Of a stretch of 6,241 bases of DNA, positions 1 to 6,241 are shown piece by piece. Source of the stretch: Spirosomataceae bacterium (GTDB lineage Bacteria; Bacteroidota; Bacteroidia; Cytophagales; Spirosomataceae). The stretch lies in assembly GCA_030731175.1 (NCBI GenBank), contig JANQUM010000191.1:1-6241 (forward strand). The letters are read 5' to 3'. The notes beneath the pieces are model-generated. The model worked only from the letters and a program-made list of their open reading frames with translations. It did not search any database and was not told where the DNA came from. Positions within the stretch are counted from its first letter, which is position 1. Every line of letters starts with the position of its first letter. The position numbers and the translations under genes are program-made.

Positions 1-1
1 T

Positions 2-577
2 ATGGATGCAACGCACTATTATAGTGTGCGCATTGATGCCCAAAACGGGGCTTTTTTAAATAAACTCACCGGCTTAAATCCGGAAACATACCAAAACTTT
101 GTATTTACAAGTGATGGTAAATATTTGATTGGAATGGGGAATGATGAAAACACTTTAAATGTTTGGAACATCAGCACAGGCAATATTGAAAGAAGCATAA
201 AATACAGCAATTACCGTTCAAGTCCTCATATTTCAATTGCCCCAGGTGATAAAACCTTAGCAATTATTGACTCATCAGGGTTAATCCTTTACTCACTCAC
301 TACTGGAGAAGTAATTGATAAGTTAGCAATTAGAACTCTTAGTTCTGGGAATCTTAAATTTAGTCCTGACGGTAAAAATTTAGTTGCTACATCAGATAAA
401 ACGGTTTATATTTTTAACACTACGAATGGTATTTCTACCAATTTCTGCAATTTAGAATCAGAAATTGTTGGCATAGAGTTTAATAATACTGGTTCAATAC
501 TTGGCGTGGTAACAAAGAGCAATGTGGCTACATTCAATTTAAATACAACACTTAATACTGCTTTATTCTCCCTGTAA
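2..577 (+). CDS. WD40/YVTN-like beta-propeller protein, C-terminal part (5' end outside window)
   Basis: The reading frame is open from the first bases and ends at a TAA at 575-577, giving 191 visible residues. Four propeller-like repeats can be seen, each with a 'SPDGK.L'-type turn followed by a strand ending in a 'VWN..TG'-like motif: about residues 35-60 (TSDGKYLIG ... LNVWNISTG), 79-103 (APGDKTLAI ... LYSLTTGE), 120-143 (SPDGKNLVA ... VYIFNTTNG) and 160-183 (NNTGSILGV ... ATFNLNTT). This pattern is typical of WD40 or YVTN propellers, which serve as protein-binding scaffolds; no catalytic domain is visible. The ATG at position 2 is probably internal, because the residues just after it (YYSVRIDAQNG) already resemble the last strand of a blade and four blades are too few for a closed propeller. 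It is convergent with the permease gene and about 35% G+C by hand-sampled lines, lower than its neighbours. Partner and pathway are unknown. Confidence 0.8.
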   Translation: MDATHYYSVRIDAQNGAFLNKLTGLNPETYQNFVFTSDGKYLIGMGNDENTLNVWNISTGNIERSIKYSNYRSSPHISIAPGDKTLAIIDSSGLILYSLTTGEVIDKLAIRTLSSGNLKFSPDGKNLVATSDKTVYIFNTTNGISTNFCNLESEIVGIEFNNTGSILGVVTKSNVATFNLNTTLNTALFSL

Positions 578-656
578 AAAAATTGAAAAACCTAGTAATC
601 CTAACATACCATACAGATCATAAATTAATATTAGCGAAGACTAATTAGTTAAAAAA
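578..656. other. Convergent intergenic gap without a clear terminator
   Basis: These 79 bases separate two genes that end towards each other, so a bidirectional terminator would be expected. The gap is very A+T-rich. The only perfect inverted repeat noticed is ACTAATTAGT at 640-649, which lacks any G+C-rich stem and is followed on the plus strand by A residues rather than T residues. No convincing intrinsic terminator, RNA gene or small ORF was found. Confidence 0.6.
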
Positions 657-3074
657 TCATTCACTCCTTAAACTTTTCACGGGGTTTGCACTTGCCGCTC
701 GGATAGCGTGAAAACCGACGGTTACTAACGCAATAACAACCGCTAAAATGCCCGATATGGCGAACATCCACCACTGAATAGTGGTTCGGTACGAGAACTC
801 TTCGAGCCATTTGTTCATGCCGTAATATGCTATCGGTGTGGCAATTACGATGGCGGCGAGTACTAATTTTAAGAAATCTCGGCTTAGTAAATTTACTAAC
901 GTGCTGATATCCGCCCCCAAAACTTTTCGAACGCCAATTTCTTTGGTACGGTTGCGAATTACCATCAACGCAATGGCAAATAAACCAACGCACGAAAGCA
1001 CAATTGCCAATAAAGCAGCGGTGCTGAAAATTTTAGAAATTCGTTCTTCTTTTTTGTATTGATTTCGGGTGTTTTCGTCGAGGAAAGACCCCAGAAATTC
1101 GCCGTCAGATTTATACGTCAAATATGTTTTCTTGAGTAACTCCATGGTAGCTACCGGCGAGTTGCCGTTTACCTTCACGAATAGATAATTTATTCCGAAA
1201 TCTTTATTGAAGAATAGTGTGTTTGACTCCATTTTATTGCGGAGCGACTGGAAGTGATAATCCCTCACAATTCCAATTATTTTTTTGTCGCCATCGAGGG
1301 GTAAAACCTTTCCTAAAGCCTTTTCTTTTCCGCCCAGTTGCTTTGCCATCGTTTCGTTGATAACGCATGCTTCCGAGCTATCTGTTGTATATTTTCGGTC
1401 GAACGAGCGTCCCGCAATAAGCTGTAAATCAAGGGTTTCTATGTAATCAAAGTCGATGTTTAGTCCATTGGTTTTGTATTCTTTTCCATCGATTCCAAAG
1501 CCAAAAACCGACATATAATTATGCCCGTCATTTCCTGTTCCGAGGTTATTATCAGCCCCCGTGACACTTACAATTTGCGGCTGATTTGCTAATTCATTTC
1601 TGAAAAAGTCGAGTAATTTATATCCGTTTATTCCGTTGCCAACGGGTACGCTGATGACCTGCTTTTGGTTGAAACCGAGCGGCTTATTTCGGAGGTAATT
1701 TAGCTGATTCCAGACCACAATGGTGCAGGCGATTAGTAAAACGGAAATTGAAAACTGCACCACAATCAAGGTATTTCGCAAGCCGCCGCTTGAGGCACTT
1801 TTTTTAACTTTTCCTTTCAATACTTCTACGGTGTCGAACCTTGAAATCATCCACGCTGGATAACCGCCCGCTAACGCCGTTACTAATAAAAAACCGCCGA
1901 GTAAAATGGCGATTATTTTGGGTTGAAGAATATCCTCAAAAGCGATGTTTCCGCTTACGATGGCATTAAATTCCGGAATTAGGAAATAGCTTGCTGTAAG
2001 CCCGAGAATCAACGCAAAAACGCATATAAGCAAGGCTTCGCCCCAAAATTGCCCAATTACTTGGGCTTTCATTGCCCCAAGTGCCTTTCGCATTCCTACT
2101 TCTTTGGCTCGTGCCAACGACCGCACAATTGAAAGATTAATGAAGTTAATAGAGGCGATAAGTAATATTAAAATACCGATTCCCAATACCATAACGGGGT
2201 AGTAATAATTGATGGAGTCTCGCCCCACAACGGTATTAAAATGTTCTTCGGAAAACGGTAAAAGGCGGTTGCTGATTACCTCACCTCGGTTGTCGGTTAC
2301 GAAACCGCTTTTTTTCGCCATTTCGATATCGTTTTTAAAATATTTTGTGGTAAAGCCTTTCAGTTTCTGCTCAAACAACTGCCACTTTACGTTTGGGGCG
2401 AGTTGAACGTACACCTCGTGGTTTCGCCAATCCCACGAATCTTTTGCTTTCTGGTAATCCCCGTACACTTCAAAACGGATGAGGTTACTGCTTTCGATGG
2501 TTGAGTTTTCGGGGGCGTCGGCAATTACCGCTGAAATGATGAACGGGCGGCCATCGCCACCGTTTTGTTTTACTATGGTTTTGCCTATTGGGTCTTCGTT
2601 GCCAAAGATTTTTTTGGCATCTTTTTCTCGTAAAACGATAGTGTTTAATTGAGTAAGTGCCGAAGGTTTTGAGCCCTGCAATACCCGAAACGAAAACATA
2701 TCCAAGTAGTGTTCATCCACGTAATTTACATCCAAATTGTAAGGCTTTCCGTTGTACTCAACCGTCATGCCGCCGTCCATTAGGCGAGTAGCGTGCAGTA
2801 TTTCACTCGGATATTCCGCCAGGAGTGCGGGAGCAAAGGGTGGGGCTTGGGAAGAACCGAACTCTGTATTTTCGGGGCGATTTACCTTTACATACGCCTT
2901 GTAAATGTCGTCTTTGTTTTCTTGAAAGTCATCGTACGAAAAATGAAAATCGGCGGTGAGAAACAGCATAATCGAAGCCGCAAAAGCGAGCGACAAACCG
3001 AGGAGGTTTATGGCGGTAAATGCTTTCTCTTTTACGAGGTTTCGCCACGCGATTTTGATGTAATTTTTTAGCAT
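657..3074 (-). CDS. ABC transporter permease, MacB/FtsX superfamily (double FtsX domain)
   Basis: An 805-residue inner-membrane protein. Residue numbers count from the ATG at 3072-3074, chosen because MLKNYIKIAWRNL is the usual N-terminus of this family; an in-frame TTG four codons upstream (3084-3086) is less likely. Order of parts: transmembrane segment about 18-40; a large periplasmic MacB_PCD-like domain about 41-290; three membrane segments about 291-313, 343-366 and 388-408 forming FtsX domain 1, with the cytoplasmic motif KEVGMRKALGA at 324-334; a further segment about 433-455; a second periplasmic domain about 456-682; and FtsX domain 2 with segments about 683-707, 734-752 and 767-788 and the matching motif KEIGVRKVLGA at 711-721. 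It ends with NPVKSLRSE and a TGA stop. Family members use ATP hydrolysis by a separate MacB/LolD-type ATPase to drive periplasmic movements that export or extract peptides, lipids or drugs; the substrate here is unknown. No ATPase gene lies in the window. Expression probably starts from the sigma-54-like promoter upstream. Confidence 0.93.
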   Translation of the reverse strand: MLKNYIKIAWRNLVKEKAFTAINLLGLSLAFAASIMLFLTADFHFSYDDFQENKDDIYKAYVKVNRPENTEFGSSQAPPFAPALLAEYPSEILHATRLMDGGMTVEYNGKPYNLDVNYVDEHYLDMFSFRVLQGSKPSALTQLNTIVLREKDAKKIFGNEDPIGKTIVKQNGGDGRPFIISAVIADAPENSTIESSNLIRFEVYGDYQKAKDSWDWRNHEVYVQLAPNVKWQLFEQKLKGFTTKYFKNDIEMAKKSGFVTDNRGEVISNRLLPFSEEHFNTVVGRDSINYYYPVMVLGIGILILLIASINFINLSIVRSLARAKEVGMRKALGAMKAQVIGQFWGEALLICVFALILGLTASYFLIPEFNAIVSGNIAFEDILQPKIIAILLGGFLLVTALAGGYPAWMISRFDTVEVLKGKVKKSASSGGLRNTLIVVQFSISVLLIACTIVVWNQLNYLRNKPLGFNQKQVISVPVGNGINGYKLLDFFRNELANQPQIVSVTGADNNLGTGNDGHNYMSVFGFGIDGKEYKTNGLNIDFDYIETLDLQLIAGRSFDRKYTTDSSEACVINETMAKQLGGKEKALGKVLPLDGDKKIIGIVRDYHFQSLRNKMESNTLFFNKDFGINYLFVKVNGNSPVATMELLKKTYLTYKSDGEFLGSFLDENTRNQYKKEERISKIFSTAALLAIVLSCVGLFAIALMVIRNRTKEIGVRKVLGADISTLVNLLSRDFLKLVLAAIVIATPIAYYGMNKWLEEFSYRTTIQWWMFAISGILAVVIALVTVGFHAIRAASANPVKSLRSE

Positions 3075-3152
3075 GATGTTCCACAATTAATAAATGGGCG
3101 GATTAGTGATTTAGCGAATGTGCTAATTCACCGACTTGTACATCACCTACAA

Positions 3153-3168
3153 AGCCAATGCTGTGCCA
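3153..3168 (-). promoter_or_regulatory. Candidate sigma-54 (-24/-12) promoter for the permease gene
   Basis: Read on the minus strand, the sequence is TGGCAC-AGCAT-TGGC followed by T. This matches the sigma-54 consensus TGGCAC-N5-TTGC at all but one core position (TGGC in place of TTGC) and keeps the diagnostic GG-N10-GC spacing exactly (GG at 3167-3166, GC at 3155-3154). Transcription would start near 3143, giving a leader of about 69 nt before the ATG at 3074. The orientation is correct for the permease, and an inverted repeat sits upstream where an activator would bind. This is a prediction from motif and position only. Confidence 0.6.
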
Positions 3169-3220
3169 CGTTTTTAATGTGCTTATAGTGAGTATTTTAT
3201 AATACCTTATTAAAGCTTTT

Positions 3221-3238
3221 TTGTCCGATTGCGGACAA
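3221..3238. promoter_or_regulatory. Perfect inverted repeat TTGTCCG-N4-CGGACAA, probable activator binding site
   Basis: The 18-bp sequence TTGTCCGATTGCGGACAA has two perfectly complementary 7-bp arms around ATTG. Its centre is about 75 bp upstream of the -12 element of the candidate sigma-54 promoter, that is near -87 from the predicted start, inside the usual range for enhancer sites bound by NtrC-family dimers. It is not an intrinsic terminator: on the plus strand it is followed by GCTACG, and on the minus strand by A residues, so no transcript would carry a U-tract after the stem. The binding protein is not identified. Confidence 0.5.
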
Positions 3239-3255
3239 GCTACGTACGGGCGTGG

Positions 3256-3271
3256 ACGGCAAGAGTGCCGT
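3256..3271. repeat. Short inverted repeat ACGGCA-N4-TGCCGT
   Basis: Perfect 6-bp arms around AGAG, centred 34 bp upstream of the centre of the 3221-3238 repeat, which is close to three helical turns. The arm sequence differs from the first repeat, so it need not bind the same protein. By a rough estimate, a 6-bp pair can arise by chance in a gap of this size, and it also lies within a coding-like stretch. Listed as a weak site only. Confidence 0.25.
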
Positions 3272-3299
3272 GGAATTGTGGGACGAGAATAACTTTCTG

Positions 3300-3318
3300 A
3301 AAAACGATACCCGCTTTT
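3300..3318 (-). terminator. Weak candidate terminator after the sensor kinase gene
   Basis: On the minus strand, AAAAGCG-GGTAT-CGTTTTT can fold into a 7-bp stem with one G-U pair and a 5-nt loop, ending in five U residues, 11 nt after the kinase stop codon. Most of the stem is A-U and the U-tract is itself part of the stem, so the structure is weak. If it works, it would help separate kinase transcription from the permease. Confidence 0.22.
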
Positions 3319-3328
3319 GAAATTTTAT

Positions 3329-6241
3329 TTATGACAGGCGAAAACTCAATAAAATACTGAATCCCGCATCAAATTGCATTTCGAGATTTCCTTGTATTTT
3401 TTCGGCTCTTATTATCATATTACCTAAGCCTTGTCCCGACTTACTTTCTTTAGGCGGAATTGTGCCATTATCCTTAACGAAGAGATTGAAATCGTTCTTT
3501 ATTTTCGAGACTTTTACCTCCACATGAGAAGCATCAGCGTGTTTAAGAATATTTGTAATTGCTTCTTTAAAAATCAAAAATACGGCTTGGCGTTGGTCGG
3601 GTTTTATAAAATCCTTGGGTTTATCTATGTCTATGACAAAGCTATGTTTTATGTTTTTATTAGGCAGGTTTTTCTCGGCAAATGAACGCATTCTGTCCAC
3701 TAAATTTTCAAACTTATCTCGACGGGGATCTATTGCCCAAACCGTATCCCGCATTCTATCCATGGCTTCAAAGCTCATTTCGCTCAATTCTAATAGTTGC
3801 TTTTTACCTTTTTCGCTTGCGGTTAAAGACATCATCTGCGACTGCATAGAAAGCCCGGTTAAGATAGAGCCTACGTCGTCGTGTAAATCGGCCGAAATCT
3901 TGGTTCGAAGAGCCTCCCGTTCGGTAATTTTTTTTAGTTGCTGACTTACTCTTACTTTAACATAAAAATATAATAAAGTAGCAAAAAGTAGTGCATACGC
4001 AGTGTAGGCGTACCACGTTTGCCAAATTGGTGGCGATATTTCAAAACTAAAACGAGCTGCCTTGCTCACTCCTCCTGACTCACTTATGCCTTTTACCAGA
4101 AAAGCGTATTTACCGTGCGGTATTTTGGCAAACGACACATCCGTAAGGGTAGCGGGCGGACTCCAATCGCTCGCCAGTCCTTCTAATTTATAGGTATATT
4201 TTACGGTGCGGGGGTTGCTGGTGTTTATGGCGGCAAACCTAAAGCCGAGGTAGTTGTTATTATATCCGAGGCGGAAATTTTTGGGCAAGCCCGTCCAGGG
4301 TTCAAAGCCATTAAAGTTTACTTTCTCGCTACCCATTCCTGCTATTGCGGTACTGTCTTTTCTCCAGTCAATTTTTTTATTAAAAAGCGAAACCTCGTTT
4401 ATTTCTACGTGCAAAGTAGGGCTTTCTTGTGGTTCGGCATTTAAGCTCACTTTGGTCATACTGTTAGACTTCGGAATCCATAAACCTCCGGAAGCGTCTA
4501 ATTCGATATTGTGCCTTCCGTCGCCAGTATCCAAATACCCGTTTTCTTCGGTAAAACGTTTAAAAATGGGGGCATTATTTTTGTAAATATGACTGTCAAA
4601 ATTATCGAGAACGTTTTTATTTACCTTCACAAGTCCTTGCCGAGTACTTACCCAAAGGTTCTTGTTTTTATCTTGGGTTATTCCCAAAATAGTATTATTG
4701 CTCAAACCGTCTTGGGTGGTGAATGTGTAAATTTTATTGGTGGTTTTGTCTAAACGTATAAGTCCGTTATCTGCCAATAAACCAAACCAGTACGCACCCG
4801 TGTGGTCTTGAAATGCACTTTCTACGATTCCAAAATTTTGGGTAGGCGTGGTAGGATAGCTCGTAATTATTTTTTTTTCTGCCGAAAGGATCGAAACACC
4901 GTTGTACGTACAAAAAACGTAATCGAGGTTTTTATCTTGGCTTATTTGTATCACCTCTTCGTCTATGATCCCTTGCTCAGTGGTGTAATGCCTTAGCGTT
5001 CCTGTCTTTTTATTTAATTGGAATACACCGCCTTTATCTCGGCTGCTGAACCAAATATCGCCGCGATGGTCTTCGTAAATCGAGACGATAAACATACCCG
5101 TGTTGGGGTAATGGGTAATGCTTTTTTTATCCGCCGAAAGCTTGGATAAACCTTCACGGTAATAACCTATCCATGTCTCGTGGTCACGGTCTTCGCAGAT
5201 ACTAAATACGTTTTTATCAGCAAGCCCGTTTTCAACATAATAATTGGTGAACGTGTTTTTTTTTCGGTCAAAATAAGATAGCCCACCAAGTTCCGAGCCA
5301 ATCCAAAGGTTTTGTTTATGGTCTGTGGCAAGGCTCCTTACGTGGCTGCCGCTTAGTCCGTCTGCTTCGGTGATGTTTCTAAACATAGGGTTGTACTTCA
5401 CCACGCCCGACACCGTGGCTATCCAAATATATCCCGAGTTGTCTTCGGTGATGTGATAGGCCTCATCACTGGCAAGCCCCATTTTGTTGTTGATAGTGTA
5501 AATTTGCTTGTCTTTCAAACAAAAAACACCACTACTGAGGCTACTAAACCAAAGGGCTTTGTGCGAGTCTTCGTAAATGCTGCTGATGTACGAATCGCTC
5601 AGGTTTAGGTAATAAGTGGCTTGGTTTTCTGTAAAAAGCGTAACGCCCGTTCCGCCTCCCAGCCAAAGCTGGTTTGTGCTTGTAATGTGCATAGAAGTGA
5701 CGGTATTGTGCGGGAGCTTGGTGGTATAAGAGCTAAACGCCGCTCCATCCCATTTGAAAAGTCCGTTGCCTTCGCCGCCAAACCAGATATTGCCTTGTGC
5801 ATCTTGCGAAACACAGTTAATATCATTCACAAAACCGTGTTCTTCACCGTAGCGAGTGTAAGAAGTCAGGTTTTTATCTATTTTAATAACCCCTTTCCCA
5901 AACGTACAAATCCAACTATTTCCTTGGTTGTCTATCAAAATATCGTTGAGCTTTTCGTAGTCCATATCTTCTTCCTCAAAAGAATAATTGGTAATATCTG
6001 TACCATCAAAGCACTCAAGGGCGTAATCAAAAAGAAACCATAGGTTGGCTTTTTTGTCTTCTGCCATGCTCATCAAAAAATCGTCTTTGATGCCTTGTTT
6101 ACTGGTGTAAAGCGTGTTTGTAGTACCGTTAAACTTGCTCATGCCTTTGTAGGTGGCAAACCACAAGTTGCCTTTTGAGTCCTGACAGGTTTTCTGCGTT
6201 ATGTGGTCCAGTAAACCTGTATGCAGGCCGAAAGTCATCAA
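3329..6241 (-). CDS. Propeller-type sensor histidine kinase (two-component regulator propeller, Y_Y_Y, HisKA_3, HATPase), N-terminus outside window
   Basis: 970 residues are visible (numbered from the codon at 6239-6241), ending at TAA. The first two codons, TTG and ATG, already lie in a propeller strand and no signal peptide is present, so the true start is beyond the right edge. About 14 blades of the 'QD..GN.WF.T..G...F.G' type run from residues 20 to 600 (for example 20-39, 146-166, 306-325, 522-541), enough for two seven-bladed propellers. A Y_Y_Y domain follows (about 675-737), then one membrane segment (about 743-763). The cytoplasmic part has a HisKA_3 dimerisation domain with phosphoacceptor H787 in ISADLHDDVGS, the conserved VWAIDPRRDKFENL stretch (834-847), and an ATPase with N-box E893/N897, G1 DNG (924-926) and G2 GQGLGN (936-941). 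It lacks receiver and DNA-binding domains, so it must phosphorylate a separate regulator, by family LuxR/NarL or LytR class. The propellers probably sense a periplasmic ligand; which one is unknown. Confidence 0.93.
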   Translation of the reverse strand: MMTFGLHTGLLDHITQKTCQDSKGNLWFATYKGMSKFNGTTNTLYTSKQGIKDDFLMSMAEDKKANLWFLFDYALECFDGTDITNYSFEEEDMDYEKLNDILIDNQGNSWICTFGKGVIKIDKNLTSYTRYGEEHGFVNDINCVSQDAQGNIWFGGEGNGLFKWDGAAFSSYTTKLPHNTVTSMHITSTNQLWLGGGTGVTLFTENQATYYLNLSDSYISSIYEDSHKALWFSSLSSGVFCLKDKQIYTINNKMGLASDEAYHITEDNSGYIWIATVSGVVKYNPMFRNITEADGLSGSHVRSLATDHKQNLWIGSELGGLSYFDRKKNTFTNYYVENGLADKNVFSICEDRDHETWIGYYREGLSKLSADKKSITHYPNTGMFIVSIYEDHRGDIWFSSRDKGGVFQLNKKTGTLRHYTTEQGIIDEEVIQISQDKNLDYVFCTYNGVSILSAEKKIITSYPTTPTQNFGIVESAFQDHTGAYWFGLLADNGLIRLDKTTNKIYTFTTQDGLSNNTILGITQDKNKNLWVSTRQGLVKVNKNVLDNFDSHIYKNNAPIFKRFTEENGYLDTGDGRHNIELDASGGLWIPKSNSMTKVSLNAEPQESPTLHVEINEVSLFNKKIDWRKDSTAIAGMGSEKVNFNGFEPWTGLPKNFRLGYNNNYLGFRFAAINTSNPRTVKYTYKLEGLASDWSPPATLTDVSFAKIPHGKYAFLVKGISESGGVSKAARFSFEISPPIWQTWYAYTAYALLFATLLYFYVKVRVSQQLKKITEREALRTKISADLHDDVGSILTGLSMQSQMMSLTASEKGKKQLLELSEMSFEAMDRMRDTVWAIDPRRDKFENLVDRMRSFAEKNLPNKNIKHSFVIDIDKPKDFIKPDQRQAVFLIFKEAITNILKHADASHVEVKVSKIKNDFNLFVKDNGTIPPKESKSGQGLGNMIIRAEKIQGNLEMQFDAGFSILLSFRLS

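Larger units (their letters stand above)
3192..3320 (+). pseudogene. Possible 3' remnant of an unidentified gene
   Basis: The plus strand is open from just after a TGA at 3189-3191 to a TGA at 3318-3320. The last 28 codons (from 3234) look strongly coding: they begin DKLRTGVDGKSAVELW and end NFLKNDTRF, with mostly purine-first codons (GAC, AAG, GTG, GGC, GAA, GAG, AAC, GAT, ACC) and a higher G+C content than the A+T-rich bases before it. No ATG or GTG gives a sensible start in this frame apart from GTG codons inside the stretch (3252-3254, 3270-3272). I do not recognise the peptide. It may be the tail of a gene lost by deletion or rearrangement, or chance coding potential in a regulatory region. 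The upstream part overlaps the inverted repeat at 3221-3238. Confidence 0.25.

Noticed and set aside
640..649. Palindrome ACTAATTAGT as a convergent terminator or operator
   Set aside because: A 10-bp A+T-only type palindrome in A+T-rich DNA is expected by chance, and no U-tract follows it on either transcript.
661..993. 110-codon minus-strand frame overlapping the end of the permease gene
   Set aside because: It is an alternative frame of the second FtsX domain; the 805-residue permease frame explains the same bases with clear family motifs.
3075..3086. TTG start at 3084-3086 adding four residues to the permease
   Set aside because: The ATG at 3072-3074 gives the family-typical N-terminus MLKNYIKIAWRNL; no better ribosome-binding site supports the TTG.
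3127..3177. Short plus-strand coding-like stretch FTDLYITYKANAVPRF ending in TAA
   Set aside because: Only 16 codons between two stops, in a different frame from the 3192-3320 fragment, and it overlaps the candidate sigma-54 promoter. Too short to support as a gene remnant.
3221..3238. Rho-independent terminator
   Set aside because: The hairpin is good, but neither strand has a U-tract after it; the T-run lies on the wrong side for the plus strand and becomes A residues after the stem on the minus strand.
3431..3944. Two plus-strand open frames (84 and 109 codons) antisense to the kinase catalytic region
   Set aside because: They lie opposite the HisKA_3/HATPase motifs and show no family-like sequence.
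5621..6043. 140-codon plus-strand open frame inside the kinase gene
   Set aside because: It is antisense to well-conserved propeller blades, has no recognisable domain, and is best explained as a shadow of the kinase coding sequence.

Overview
The window looks like chromosomal DNA from a member of the Bacteroidota, possibly a Cytophagales-like or related environmental lineage. The evidence is the gene families themselves: a 'two-component regulator propeller' sensor kinase ending in Y_Y_Y, transmembrane, HisKA_3 and HATPase modules, and a large (about 805 aa) double-FtsX permease with a MacB-type periplasmic domain. The lack of a strong Shine-Dalgarno sequence before the permease fits too. 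The genus cannot be fixed from the sequence alone.

Layout, left to right. (1) 2-577, plus strand: the 3' end of a WD40/YVTN-like beta-propeller gene, whose start probably lies outside the window and which is visibly more A+T-rich than the rest. (2) 578-656: a short, A+T-rich convergent gap with no clear terminator. (3) 657-3074, minus strand: a complete ABC-transporter permease of the MacB/FtsX superfamily. (4) 3075-3328, minus-strand leader of the permease. It holds a good candidate sigma-54 (-24/-12) promoter facing the permease and, about 75 bp upstream of its -12 element, an 18-bp perfect inverted repeat (TTGTCCG-N4-CGGACAA) placed like an enhancer site for an NtrC-type activator. It also contains a coding-like plus-strand stretch ending at 3320 that may be a gene remnant. 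(5) 3329-6241, minus strand: a sensor histidine kinase with about 14 propeller blades, open at the right edge so that its N-terminus and signal peptide are missing.

How the parts may work together (inference): the kinase would sense an extracytoplasmic cue through its periplasmic propellers and phosphorylate a separate LuxR/NarL- or LytR-class regulator not seen here. The permease lies downstream on the same strand but seems to have its own sigma-54 promoter, so it is probably controlled by a different, NtrC-family activator rather than simply by read-through from the kinase gene. The permease's ATPase subunit is not in the window. No RNA genes, insertion sequences or CRISPR arrays were seen. 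I found no clearly new multi-gene system; the regulatory region at 3143-3271 is the most interesting part.
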